NCBI GenBank assembly: GCA_030268105.1 | Contig: BSDZ01000103.1 | Span: 1,864,501 to 1,928,500 of the forward strand | DNA from: Volvox africanus | Lineage: Eukaryota; Chlorophyta; Chlorophyceae; Chlamydomonadales; Volvocaceae | Reading direction: 5' to 3' | Length of the DNA stretch: 64,000 nucleotides | Shown: positions 1-17,526 of the stretch, one piece after another | How the letters are laid out: each line of letters begins with the position of its first letter | How positions within the stretch are numbered: position 1 is the first letter of the stretch | Program-made: the position numbers and the translations under genes | The notes under the pieces: generated by a model | Databases searched by the model: none | The model's input: the letters and a program-made list of their open reading frames with translations, nothing else | What the model was told of the DNA's origin: nothing

Positions 1-484
1 TCGTTATGTCAGTTACGTCAGTTGCTAGCACCTTGGTGGTGGTGGCAGCCATGGTCTGCCGTGCAGAAGCTGACACTCACTCCAGCATGCAGTACGGAAA
101 GTACGCCGCAGGCAATATCACACCGCTGGCATAACCGCATGCACAGTGGTACGATGCCGTACAGGAGTAACTTGGTGTACGGAAGTTTGCGGACGTCATC
201 ATATGGTTGCCGAGTGTGATGGCCGCCAACCACATCGTTGCACCTCGCACACCCAACAACAAGTTCATGATGCTTCATGTCCCCTCGTTGTATTTAGTTT
301 TTTATGAATATTTTTTATTTTTAAATTATGCTATCGACTTTTACTTAGACAATTGACACTCTTCCCCCCCCCCCCGCCCCGCAAACCCTAAAACCCCAAT
401 CCGGATCAGGCTCAGTCCCGCCCTCCCCCTGTCCCACCCTTGGTGTCATGCTCCCCGTCATCGTACTAACTGATTGTACGACAG
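1..484 (+). other. intron sequence 5' of the first visible exchanger exon
   Basis: No coding exon is seen here. It ends in a splice acceptor (cgacag) just before the first recognisable exchanger exon at 485, so it is most simply the 3' part of an intron whose upstream exons lie outside the window. It contains a C-run near 366-375 and an AT-rich patch at 290-345. Short open frames here have no recognisable content. Confidence 0.55.
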
Positions 485-5420
<4,936 letters not shown>

Positions 5421-8040
5421 AGAGAGGAGAGATGGCTCAGCAGATTTTGCAGCCATTGCTATGATGATTGCCGCCGCAGTAGGACTAGCAGCAGTAGCAG
5501 CAATAGGAGCAATAACGAGAGATGAACGGTGATGTGTATTTGCGACCGTTTTGTGGGTCAGGGCTCCCTGACGTACACCTGATGATAGCGCGGGTACAGA
5601 CGGGTTGGCAGACGTACAGACGAAGCTATACGGGCGCAACGTCGTACAAGTTAAGGTATACGGACATAAATGCATAATGACGAAAATATTCCCTTTTTGT
5701 TATTCGATCTGCGTGTTCTCCATCCTGGATGAAGACCCCCGCCCCGGCGGCTCCCTGGAGCAGTCCGAGCACACAGTGTTGATTGATCGATTGATCGATT
5801 GATTGATTGGTCAGGCCCACGAGTCCACACAGCCCCTGATGATGGATGCGCAAAATGTGGACTCAAGTCCTGTAATGGGAAGTGAACCTAGCAGCGACAA
5901 GCACGGAGTGATAAGTGATTTGAAATATGATAGATAATAGCGACTCGCGGCTGGGCGCATGATTTTGAACACACGAACCCGCACAGTACTGTACGACATC
6001 TCCATGTCGTACGTTTTGGAGATGATATACTGCGTACTGTGTGAAGGACTGGTCTGGTATGCCGACCTGGTCCGCGCACGGTGACGAGTTGGGAAGGAAG
6101 GGAGGGAACGTTTAATGATCTTAATATTATTTGAAGAAGCTTTTGCAGCCGGGAAAGAGAGCAAGGGAGGAGTTCGCGGGAGAAGTCGGCAGGTGCTGAA
6201 TAGCACCCGTGACAGTCCGGCGTGTGAGGGTGTGTACCGCGTGTCATCAGGAAAAGCTCGGTATTGGCTGTGTAAGCCCGCATTACCTTGGGCGAACCCA
6301 TATTATTAACCTATATTATTTAAATTTTGTGTAAGGTCTTGGCTAGGAGTCGAGATCGAGACCGCCTCTCCCTCCCCTTCCCTGCTAGGGGTAGGAAACA
6401 CCGGGGCGAACGCACCAGACCCGCGCACATGCATGCAGCTGGGGAAGATCTTCCCGTTTTATGTACGATACCTGTTCCTGTGGCTGCATACCCCACATCC
6501 TTCCAATCAATCGTTCCAGGTTGACCTGACGCATTTTACTCAAGATGACGTAGCGGGCATATGGTGAGATGCATACTCTGCAAACCCCAAGACCCCGCCA
6601 GACACCCTATAACCAGGAAACAACAGGTAAGGTATCAGCTATCAGGCCTTTTCCTTCCCTCCTCTCTCTCTCTTTCTCTCTATCTATATCTCTCTGTCCC
6701 CCTCTCTTTCTGGCTGATTTGAGGAAGGTTAGAGCGTCCCGTCATTCCGGAGTAATTAAAATGGTGGGGCCGGTGTTGGTAACAAGTAGTGATTTTTAAA
6801 ATGGTTATGTATACTAAAAGTCCTGATCTTAGCAGCAGTACCCGATGGAATATCAGTAATGGTGGTTGTGGTGGGAAAAGGTATGAAATCTAATAGGTAC
6901 ATTCAGGCGACGCAAGTCAGGGCCTAAAATCCGTACGATAATTAATAAAATCTATACACACGTACACATCTTGAACTCTCCTTTCTCGTTTCGCGAGACA
7001 TAGACAGGCATGGGTACTCATTTAGAGAGGCGATACACGCTTTAGCAGCCGACGGTGGGACGCGGGGATACACAAATCTCATGTCAAAATATCGATAAGA
7101 GTCCGATGCACACATACACAAACGGTGTATGCCTCGAAATGTTTTGAATATAAACTACAAGGCGTGTACAAAAATCCCCTGCCTCGCCTCAATCAGGTGT
7201 CTCACATGATGCTCCGAAACCGCTTGACGGCATGACTGCACAAAACTTACGCAAACTTTGCTCTTAACTACATCCCATCGTGAGTTTCTAATGATTTGGT
7301 GTAATCGAGGCATGACAGCCATCTGCGTATGCATGATAGGGACCTAAAATATGGTCCATGCGTATTGTCATTTACTACGGCACGGTACGACACCGGTCTC
7401 GCACTGAGTCGTACCGTGACTCACAATGCGGAACAGCATCATTTGAACCTTGGTCAATACCATCGAATCGATCGCATGTACAATACGTGATTCCAATAAT
7501 CTCAATCGCCAACGGAATCCATGTCGGGTGATGTCCTCTCAAAATGTCACAAGCAGACGAATAGTGCCTCCCTCCGAAGTCGAGGAAGTACAGAAAAACT
7601 AGGTAAGGATATTAGCTGAGGCTCCCAGGCGGCTCTCTGGCCGGCCGGCAGCTAGCCCTCATGATAATATAATAGCCCTCATTATAAGCCTTTTTGGACA
7701 AAGCCGAGCACCACCTGCACCCTTAACAGCCAAGACGATTCTGGAGAGCTGAATGCGGAGAATGAAAACATGACACAGTCAGGGGCAGGGGATGGAGAAA
7801 GGGAAAAGAGACGGGGAAGGGGGAGGGGGTAAGGCTTCTATGGATGGACACGGCTGGGACGTGTGAGGGGCGTGGACAGCGAAAGAGGCTCACAGTGAGG
7901 ACGAGCAGATACTGGGGTTGGTACGACAAGTACCAAATAAGTGCTGTGAGCCTGCAGACCCACACTCGTATGCACACGCCGCCCCGTTTTGAGGGAGGGG
8001 CCACTGTGAGGGGAAACAACGAGAGCTTCAACAGCAGCCG

Positions 8041-8073
8041 GTGGTGGTGGTGGTGGTGGTGGTGGTGGTGGTG
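8041..8073 (+). repeat. GGT trinucleotide microsatellite
   Basis: Eleven consecutive GGT units between the exchanger and TTM genes. Confidence 0.9.
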
Positions 8074-8259
8074 AGAGTGCAACAATCAGATGAAGTTGGG
8101 GGACGAGGAAGATTTTGGTGCGGGAAGGGGGAGGGTTTTCGGCGTGTAGATTCGGCCTCACAGGCCTCACGGACCCACTTGCCCACACGGAAAGCGACCG
8201 CATGCCATCCAGGGGCGACGTCCGGTGTCCTGTTTTGGCAATCTTGATCTCCACCTTCT

Positions 8260-8298
8260 CAGGTGGTCCCTGCCTCGTCTTAAACGCGGGACCACCTG
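8260..8298. repeat. 11-bp perfect inverted repeat (hairpin)
   Basis: CAGGTGGTCCC at 8260-8270 and its exact complement GGGACCACCTG at 8288-8298, with a 17-nt loop. It lies downstream of the TTM gene 3' end. Function unknown. Confidence 0.7.
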
Positions 8299-9072
8299 CC
8301 CGGCGAGGTAATCATCGCCGCCAGGCATCGCCATAAGGCACCAAATCAGTTCACATCGTGACTGCGCACTGTCATATCGTGTCATATCGTGTTATGTTAT
8401 TCCACTCCTCGATGGCGACGAGCAGATTGATACTTGCGCAAAGAACTGGCCGTCTCTTTCCACAACTGGGACTGAGGCCCTTTATAAGGCCCTTTGTAAG
8501 GCCCTTTATAAAACCGAGGCGATGCCATATTATAATGCTCATCTTAAGGCCCATTATAAGACAGCCGTGACATAGGTCAAAAAATAATTTGTCCTCTGTT
8601 CTCTCCTCCAGAAAGCCCCTCCATCCTCGCCGTTCCACTATAGGCACATGACATCCTCTGTAAAAGCATAAAAACAGGCATCCGCCTGATGAATGTTGAG
8701 GGCCATGTGGGCCGATGCTGCCCCGCACCGCCCCTTTCCAGCGCGGCTCCTCCTCCTTCAACTCACCTCCTCTCGCACACCATCTCATGTACTCTTCTTC
8801 CACACACTGCCCAGCCCGGCTCCTTAATCCCACCCTACACCCTACTACCCTCTGCGCATCTGTCGCTTCCCATCTCCGGCAAACCCTCCACTGCACGCAC
8901 ATTCCACGTCTCTGCTGCCACCACCTTACCGTTTAGATGAGCTTGGTCACCATTTCCGCCATCGCTACACCGCGAGCAAGGTCTATCTATCGACCAGTTG
9001 CTTCTTCAATTAATCGATTCGTGATCGACCAATGGACTGATCGATCGATCCGTCGCATGTGTCACTAAGTAA

Positions 9073-12000
9073 TTAACGCTGCCCCGTGAGGACACGGCCA
9101 AACACGATACCCACAGCCACCGCTGCCCCCAACCCCAGACCCGCCACAAGGGCAGAGTTAGGGGAAGCCGCTATAAGGTCCAGCAGCGTGCTGACACAAG
9201 TAGGTCGTGGTGGGGCCGCAGTCATGGTCGCGGTCGCGGTCGCTGCGGCCAGCGTCGCCTGCACGTTGAGAGCCAGCTGAGAGGTGGCGGTAGCAAGTTG
9301 AGCCAGCTGCGCGTTAGTCTCGCGGTGCTGCGGAGAATGGAAACAAAAGTGGTAATGGGGCATGGTAGCAGTTCAGAGCTGAGCGGCAAAACCTGCTAAG
9401 AAAGCATTCGGGATAGAGAAAGGGGGTGTTACGGGGAAAAGGCCCCGAGGGCTCTGGAGGAGAGAAGGCGGCGCCAGCTAGAGTAGTTGTGGTTGTGCAT
9501 GTTCTTGTGAATGTGAATGTGGGTTTGGATATGAGTGTGGGTGATTCGACAGAAATAAACCACTCTTTTCATTCTTTCCTCTCCTCCTCCAATTTTCTCC
9601 TCCTTCCATTTCCTCGTCCTCCACCTTCCCACTCTCACCTGTTCCACCATGGCATCCAGTTGCGTCTGACGATCGGGGCGAACAGGGGGGAGAGGCGCGT
9701 GCACGCGTCAAGCAATTGGGGGTGAGGAAAAGGGTGCAAGCGGGGACAGGCGACACAATGAGTATGAATGCAGGGCCCGTGGCCGAGGCAAACGAGGGGA
9801 ATACGAGTGGGGGGGGAGAGAGAGCACGAAACCAAAGAGGGCAATCGCCCAAGCCCAAATGGAAACCAGGGGCTTCGATGAGGACGAAGGAGGGGATAAC
9901 ACGTATCGACGCAGCAGGGTTATAGTGAAAACACATGGACGCACAGACGCAAGCATGCACATGTATGCCATACAGCCGGAATCATTGCAGTTCATGCAAG
10001 GGCCATTAGCATTGCATCGCATAGTGGCGGAATCGTGTTACATCCCAGAATATAGCGGAATGCAACGAAATTCAACGGAATCAAACGGAGTGGAATGGCG
10101 GACTCTGAATTGCTACGACGTGCCGTGCAAAGGGGAACTTCAAAACATATCACTGCCGAAACCCAACCCGACGGTATACACCGCAAGCACACCGTACCAT
10201 AGGACATGGTATTTACACACATGTTCACACTCGAAACGTACGGACATACACACACACACACGCACGGACCTGCAGCGTACTAATCCGTTCGGTGTTGCTC
10301 CCCCCCATTTCCTCCAGCCTCTCTTGTAGCTCAGTGAGCATCTTAACGGAGCGGTTGTTATCGGGGCTGGGAGAGCTAGCCTGGGGGACATTGCAATCGG
10401 TTGGAGAGTCGTAGTTATACGCCCTGGCACGGGCTGCCGGACTAGCTGGGGAAGCTGCGCTGATGATAACTTCGCACGTACTTGTACTCTCATACTGTCT
10501 TTTCTTACCTGCATTTCTCCCTTTCGCCAAAAAATGCTGTCACATATACACATACACATACACATGCAGTTACACACACATGCACATACACATGCACAAT
10601 CACGCCCAAACCCAAGTACAAAGCCGTCAATACTGCGCTTATCCACATCCACTTTGATCTATTGTTGAGCCATTGCCGCATCGTCTATCAGCCATGTGGT
10701 GGGTAGGTTCCTAATGCCACTCACGGGGGGGATATGCAGTGGGCCGAGACCTGCACCGTCGCGGCAGAGCCGCCCAAGAACGGGGTCCGGAACCAGAGAG
10801 CCATATCCGCCAACAGCCACCCAGCAACATCATTTTACCACAATGTGGTAGTCATCGTTGTGGCCGCCAGAAGGAACCGCGCATTTTCGTCCGCGAGTAG
10901 CGAGTAGTCGTGCCGGGAAGGGAAAGAGGGAAAGGGAAAGGGAGAGGGGAAGAAGAAATCGAACTCGGCCGTGTTGAGACAGGCAAGGCCGCGTTCGTAG
11001 GACGTTATGGGAAAAGCCATCAAATTCTTGACGGACCTGGTGATGCATTTCCGTACGCCTTCCCCCTCCCTCTCCGCCATCTCCCTGCATACCTCATCTC
11101 TGCTCACCTCGTCTCTGCGTTCTAACCGCCTCATCGCGCCCTCCTCTGCTCCCCCTTCCCCCTCTTCCCCCCCCCACAGGTTGCAATTTTCAATCGACGT
11201 GCACATTGCCCTCTTTGCCCCCTTACCCTATTACCCTCCTGCCTTTCCCCGCGTCCTTGACGAGCGGCCCCCCAAGCCGCCGTACCTCCCCTAGCCCCCT
11301 ACCCACCTTCGGCCCGGCTGTTGAGCGGTGAAGCCCCGGTAAGCTGCTGAGACAGCAGCCCCCCGTTGGGCTGCACACTCCCCACCCGACTGCCGGGGCG
11401 GCTAGTGGCGCCTATAGCGGAGAGGGAAGGGATCCGGAGGGTGCGGGTGGGGTGGGTGGTTCCCGTACCGGGTTGAGGGTTTGGTAAGTGAAGGCCTAGG
11501 GAATAAATCAGGGGTAATTAAAAAACCCTACGCCACCGTGATGAACGTGCGGGTGGTCGGGCGGGTAGGAAAGCAACAACGGAGCCGGGCGCAGGTTCCG
11601 CTTCTTACGCCCTTCCTGGATCTCTAGAGAGGGAGTTCTTCAACAATAGTGTGATAATGCTATTGATGAAGCCTTAGCTGGTCATTATGATCGGGTGGCA
11701 GTAATGCTTAATAAGAAGGTGAATGTTAGCGATGATGGGCGCGATACACCGGCTGACATCCATGAAGGCGAACGAATTTCCACTGCATAAGTAATAATGA
11801 CCCCACTTTGTGAAGTGGGGAAATTTGATAGAATTCAGAATTCAGATAAGGTTTCAGGATAGCTTGTTAGTGCAACGAAACCAAGATTTTTTTCCAAATC
11901 CGAAAACTTCGAATATACTAAGAAGTGAGAAAGGGACGATCATCGGGTGTGAAAAAAAGGGGGTTTAGGGTTTTTGACAAACGGGATCGGCCAACGGTAA

Positions 12001-15000
12001 CCCACGCTTACCAATCCGCCAAAGCACCAAGCCTTCATCCCCCAAGCCAATGGATGAGAATTTATCGTTTGCTAACCAACCTAGGTCCCCCTCCGCTACC
12101 CGCATTATCACCCGCACCACCCACTTTGTGGCACCGGTATGAGCACCGGATTCGAGACGGGGGCGGAAGTGGAGAGCGCGGGTCCCGTCTGGCTGTGGTA
12201 CGACATGGAGCGGCTGCGAGCAGGTCGCCAGGGGGAAGGGCAAGATGAGAATACACAATACCTGATACTGCTGTAGAGACGCTCCCCCCTTTCCTCCACA
12301 GGAAAGGCAGGGGGAAGGGAGGAGGCCGCAGAATACCAGTGTGAATGCAAAGAAGCTATGGGAAGCTGACCATATCCGTATTCGGTTAGGATGGTTGGGA
12401 GTTGGTGGTATACTGGTTCAGCTCCTCCCTAGAAGCCTAAGGAGGCCGCCGGAACTCTTTGCCATCCATCCAGGTTCCGGCATCCGGTCTTTCCATCCCT
12501 AAATAAAGGCATACATACAAGAATGGACTGCAGCCGACAGAACTGAACCCATTAAACCTGGCCCAAGTACACGGAAATGACGTGAAATACAGTGTTAAGC
12601 GACATGAGCCTGGGAAACCAGAGGTGCGAATAGAGGGATTCAAATCCTGACGCGATACCACCTTCCCAACGCACGCACACGCACACACACGCATGTACAT
12701 ACACATACACAGCCGTACCTGTAAGTCATGGTATTCCCGACTTGGGACATGCCCGGGCTCGTCAGTCCGGACACGCTGTCCGGCATCACCACCTCGCCAC
12801 TGCAGTGGCAATAGCAGCAGTAGCAGAAGCAAACGGAGATGGCCGTTCATACAGCGATTTGAACGATACAGTAGGCACATCGCCATGCCAAGACTGCTGA
12901 TTCTTTCCATCAACCGAGCTCCCAAGTCATCAGACCGCCCTACACTTGCCTGCGCGTGCTAAATTTTTTCTTCCAGTCATCCGTCACCGTTTGGAACTCC
13001 GCTGTCAGACGTTCGAGTTGGACCTGCCCGTGTGTGCGTATGTGTGAAAGAAAGGGGTTGGGGTTAAAGAGAGGCGTGGGGAGGGCGGAGGATCGCTTTA
13101 GACGCTGTTGCAGGGTGGTTCGCTTTAGCAGCTTGGGCCATGGCGAGGGGCTGGAGTTTTTTGGTGACTTACTCTTTCCTTCCTGTGATTGATAAGGGTA
13201 CACGGATTGACGATTTCGGCGTCGGCTCGTACTCATTAGGCTCGTACTCACATCTCTTGGGCATAAACCTTTGGGCTCGTACTCATATCTTCACATACAC
13301 ACACACGAGCCAGTCCAGGGTAACCCCGGCACCTGCCGCCCCACCCTTAACGCTCCACATATATGCGTCTGTGAACCCCCCACCGGGCTCTTGGCCACTT
13401 CGTGGATGGCACTTGGGCCTTACTTCTCTCACTATGAATCACGTTTTTAGACTTTCTCCAACACCCCCCGTCTGGAGTACGACTCTGGACTTCAGGTGCA
13501 GCGTTTCCTCTCGTAATTTCGCCTTCCGCTCCTTCCCCTTCCCCAGACACCCCCCATGCATTTGACTAGCATTTGACAAGGCGAACACCTTAATCCATAT
13601 CCACATATCAAATATGCGCTCTCCGTCTTTTTCCTTTCGTTTGGAGCTCCCTTCCCTTCCTTTGCTACCTGCCTGGTGCCTCTGGCTAACCTCACCTGTT
13701 CAATGTACGACCGAGGGATGTACGTCCCCTCCAAACCCAAATCTCTCCCCAGAGCCGCCACTCTCTCCCGGTCACGACCCAGGATCTGCACGAACCGCCC
13801 CAGGCCCCCGACGTCGTCCAGCTTCACGAGGAGCTCCTCCGCCGCCATGACGGCGGCAGTGGACGGGGACGACGGCACCGCCGCAGCGATCGATGTCGAG
13901 CCGGCCTCACTGCTTTCACCGTTGGCCACAGCCACCACCGGTCCGGCTGTGGCTGTGGCTGTGGCGACTGTGGCGGCGATGTTGGGTACGACAGAGAGGA
14001 TGATTGAGGTTCGCTTCATGATGGTTCCGATCTCGTAGCCCAAGGCCATGAGGCCCCCGAGGATGCGAACACTGACCTGAGGGAGGAAGGGAAGGGTAGG
14101 GAAGGATCAGGTCCTGATTAGATGTGAGAGGTTTATCCGGACTACGAGGATATCTGTGTGTGTGTGTGTGTCTCTGTGTATATGTAAATGTGTATGTGTG
14201 TATGTGTGTGTGGTTGTGCGCATGTGGGGAGACGTAGTCGTCCCCTCCCCCTCGTTCCCCGGGATCCTGAGCCCCCGGTCTTTCCCCGGCCCCACCCCCG
14301 ACCGCGACCCCGCCCCAACCCTACCCTACCTCAAATGAGATACGGGGGGAGATGATGAAGGGTCCCTCTGACACCCACTCCTCAAACATAAGGCTGTAGC
14401 GGCCGTCACGATTCCGCATACGCAGCCAGCTCTGGCAGGTCTCCGGGTCCTCGTTCGGGGGAAGCAGGTAAATGTCGTAAATGTCCACCTCGCGGCGGTG
14501 GCTCACCTGACCATACGACTGCAACCACAAAAAGTAGTGCCGATGAGTTTCGGAGCCGGGTGGGGCGGTGTTATCTGGCAAGAGTTCGGGTTACAAGCTC
14601 CTTGTTCATAACGACTTCATCTATAGATAAATGAATAACATATATTTTAAATACAAGCTATAAACACAAATGTCAAATGTATTTGTATACATATGTGCGT
14701 GTTAACATGTTTAAACTTCTGCAGAGAGCACCTGATGCTTTCTGCAAGTAAAGCATAAGTCAGGCCAGGGAGCGCAGTTTCGGAGCACGGAATCCGAAAG
14801 CCTGTGCGAGATTCAACCCCTCCCCGCCACCAAATTCCCGTCAGCGAAACAGAAGTGCAATAATGGCGGAATCGAAAATCTAGCCCCGCCCTCCTTCGCC
14901 GCTAACCTCCGCCCCTTCGCCCAACAATCGCAACCTCCATCCAACACTCAACTCACCTCCAGTACTTTGGTGACGGTCTCCAGGGAGGGCACCTTTTTGG

Positions 15001-17526
15001 ACTTGAGGATGTAGGTGGCGTTCATGAACCCGGAGAAGGGGTTGAAAGAGTTGACCACTCGCAGGTGTGCGGTCTGCAAGTCGGGCTCGATAAAGGCCTT
15101 GTACATCGGGTACACCGTATCCGTGATCTGCATGAAGGAAGGGCGGGACTCGTCTTGTGACGAAATCGGGTGTTCTTGTGTGTAAGTGTAAGTGGCTGTG
15201 TATGTGTATGTGTGTCAATGTGTATGTGTGTCAATGTGTAAGTGCGTAAGTGCGTAAGTGCGTAAGTGTGTATGTGGTTGTGTATGTGGCTGTGTATGTG
15301 TGAGGAACGCTGTGGTGGTACGATGAAACAACGGGGAGTGGTGCGTGATGCGTGTATGTATGATTGAGGAACCTCCTCTCGCACATCCCTTTCGCAACTC
15401 CCCTACACATCCAGTCCCCCAACCCTGCAACAACAGCCTCAACAGGCTTGCACCATAGGACATTCGGACTATACTCGTCCTAGTGAAGCAACTAGTGCGC
15501 TTGGATTTCGACACCTCCCCCAAACCCACCTGCTGAATGATCTCCTCCGGGCCCTGTCCCGACCGCTGGATGTCTCTCATGACCCGCTTGACCAGATCAA
15601 AGTGCACTCCTCCCGTGATGGACACCCGCAGGTCCATCAGCGGACGCAGACGCTCGCTCAGGGCGTAGATCCCCTCTACAAGCACCACACGCGCCTCGGG
15701 AACGGGCTGGGGCCGGTAGCCCACGCGGCGTGAGGAGCGGAAGTCGTAGATTGGGATCTGCAAGGAGACGTGGAAAGGTGAGGACGCTTACGAGTGTTTG
15801 CGTCTGTGTGTTATAGATGAATCTGTCGCTCCATCAGTCACAATCTATTGTCTGTGGATCGCCGTATTGTTTTTACCTACAGCCGCTCCATACCAACCCT
15901 TTTCCGTGCATCCTCACTGATGCCTCACGGCCCCGCCCAGCTCTAGCAACTGGGCTAGCTCTACGCACCTGCACCTCCTTTCCATCCCGGAGATCGGCCA
16001 AGTTATGTAGCAGCAGATCATAGTCCGTCAGGCGGGGATCTGAAGGTGGCGTGGCCCGGGGTGAGGAAGAGGTACGAACGTGGACGAATAAGGGAGATAC
16101 GACGAACCATACCCACAATACGGGGGAGGGCGGAGCGTCGAATGCGTCATGAAATGCAAGATAATAACAGAACCCGAATGATAACAAAAATTATAGGTCC
16201 GAGGCAAGGAAAAATTGATCGTGCGAATCGTGGATCCGCACCCTCCCTCCCCTCAGCTGTTCTGAACTTTCAGCAACCCCACCCCTGCAAAGCCCATCCT
16301 ACCATCAAAATTGTCGTCAATGACCTTTGTTCCATCATTGTACATGTCCATGCTGATCACCGCCACTCCGGGCATCAGGTTCTTGATCTTTTCGGAAAAG
16401 GCGGTCTTTCCGGATCCTGAAGGACCAGCCACACCAACCTGCATGCAGATAACGGATAACGGTTAACAGAGAGCACGGTAGTTTGAATAATCACAGAATA
16501 GTCACAGCCATTTTAATACGTAGCAATGGCCCACATGTTGCCCATACAGCAGGTTAGCAAGCCGCGGACCGGGAGCCTGCCTGCTCAAGGCATAGAAATG
16601 GCCACGCACAAGTCACATTAGTGAAGATAAAACCTAAAAATAGGCCACATTCAGTCCCTGCATGCGGAAATTCATCTTACGTTCTTCCCCGACCCCGCAT
16701 TCACACAACGGCGTGATAGCGTTCCCCCGCTTTTGCACTCTAAGGCCATATTCTTGTCCTTACACTTCCCACCGATCGAGGGATTTGGATATTTGCCATA
16801 CTGCCTTGCGCTGCGCAGCGTAACTGTTGGGGAATTCTTACCTCGCGTTTAACGCATTCATTTCCATCTTGCTACCATCCCCGCCCCGCGCTTCGTATCC
16901 GTCACTAGAGTTTTAGGGTCAAAGCCCTCCGCTCCTCACCACGACGGTTCCAGTGTTGCTCGCTTTGAGCATCTGTAGCGCACGCACAAAAACGTAGAAA
17001 CCCTGCCTCCGGGATAGCCAGGAAAAGAGGAGATAAGAGTATGAAAATGAGGTGGGGGACGGAACACGTGCGTGAGTGTAGAAGGAGTGGGGACCGTGGT
17101 GGTGGCAACTAAAAAGGGAAATATGAGTATGGGCGCAAGAAATCGACATCTTCGACACATGCCATGAATGGACACAGTACTATATACCTCTTCCAATCCA
17201 AGAGCCCTCTCAGGAGATTGATGTACTATGGTAACTCTAGCAGGGAGGAACAAGGGTCGAGCAAAACGCTGCAAATCACGTCGGCTTGATTAACGTCAAC
17301 GTCTGCTAGCTCAAGCTGAGGCAAAATAGGGTTTGCCTTTGATTTGACACTTAAGTTCCACCTCTGCAAAAGGGACACCCTGGGGTAACACCTGGGCAAA
17401 GAAAAGTACCTTGTCAAAGGAGAGAGTTTCCTCAATCGCCCTGATCGTGTAGCGAGTCCTTCCATCATCAAGTTTGACTTTGACAAGCTCAAGCTGCTCC
17501 TTCAGCAAGCCCTGCGCCGCCCGCAT
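9073..17526 (-). CDS. TTM: TTM1/TTM2-type protein: P-loop kinase-like plus CYTH (triphosphate tunnel) domain, tail-anchored
   Basis: Exons in transcription order: 17526-17410, 17002-16940, 16438-16303, 16039-15969, 15757-15530, 15127-14957, 14518-14330, 14076-13696, 13023-12950, 12799-12719, 12213-12125, 11495-11307, 10469-10270, 9665-9639, 9327-9073. All phases close; 2271 nt, 756 residues. Seen: GLLKEQLELVK start region; Walker A GPSGSGKT (about residues 64-71) and DDPRLTDYD of a uridine-kinase-like domain; VVLVEGIYAL; then the CYTH part (EVDIYDIYLLPP, LRMRNRDGRYSLMFEEWV, about 207-450); a Ser-rich and coiled-coil linker with LTELQERLEEM; and a C-terminal helix LVAGLGLGAAVAVGIVFG. This matches the domain order of plant TTM1/TTM2, reported as membrane-anchored pyrophosphatases linked to immunity and senescence. 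One intron uses a GC donor (12949). An alternative upstream first exon begins with ATG near 17700, but its phase does not fit. The ATG at 17526-17524 is the chosen start. Confidence 0.9.
11653..11790 (+). pseudogene. ankyrin-repeat-like relic inside a TTM intron
   Basis: A 45-codon plus-strand frame bounded by TAG before it and TAA at 11788. It reads DEALAGHYDRVAVML followed by a segment ending in DDGRDTPADI, resembling one ankyrin repeat (alpha-alpha then D-x-DGRTP). AT-rich codons unlike the neighbouring genes. It lies antisense in the TTM intron between 12125 and 11495. No start codon or splice context ties it to a gene. Weak call. Confidence 0.3.
11801..11820. repeat. short perfect hairpin CCCCACTT-TGTG-AAGTGGGG
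   Basis: Eight-base arms with a 4-nt loop, directly after the ankyrin-like relic. It could be chance or the edge of a small mobile piece. Confidence 0.5.

Larger units (their letters stand above)
5421..9072. other. 3.6 kb without a supported gene
   Basis: Region between the exchanger stop and the TTM stop (convergent 3' ends). Two patches look faintly coding on the plus strand. The first is about 5710-5780, a GC3-rich frame reading LDEDPRPGGSLEQSEH. The second is 6439-6566, a frame containing VDLTHFTQDDVAGIW, whose part 6521-6564 is preceded by ccag and followed by gtgaga. Either could be a further exchanger exon or chance. 6600-7700 is AT-richer with no convincing frame. Small tandem repeats of AAGGCCCTTT(A/G)T lie at 8475-8512. 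Confidence 0.5.

Noticed and set aside
12600..12665. tRNA T-arm-like GGATTCAAATCC
   Set aside because: No acceptor, D or anticodon arms can be folded around it.
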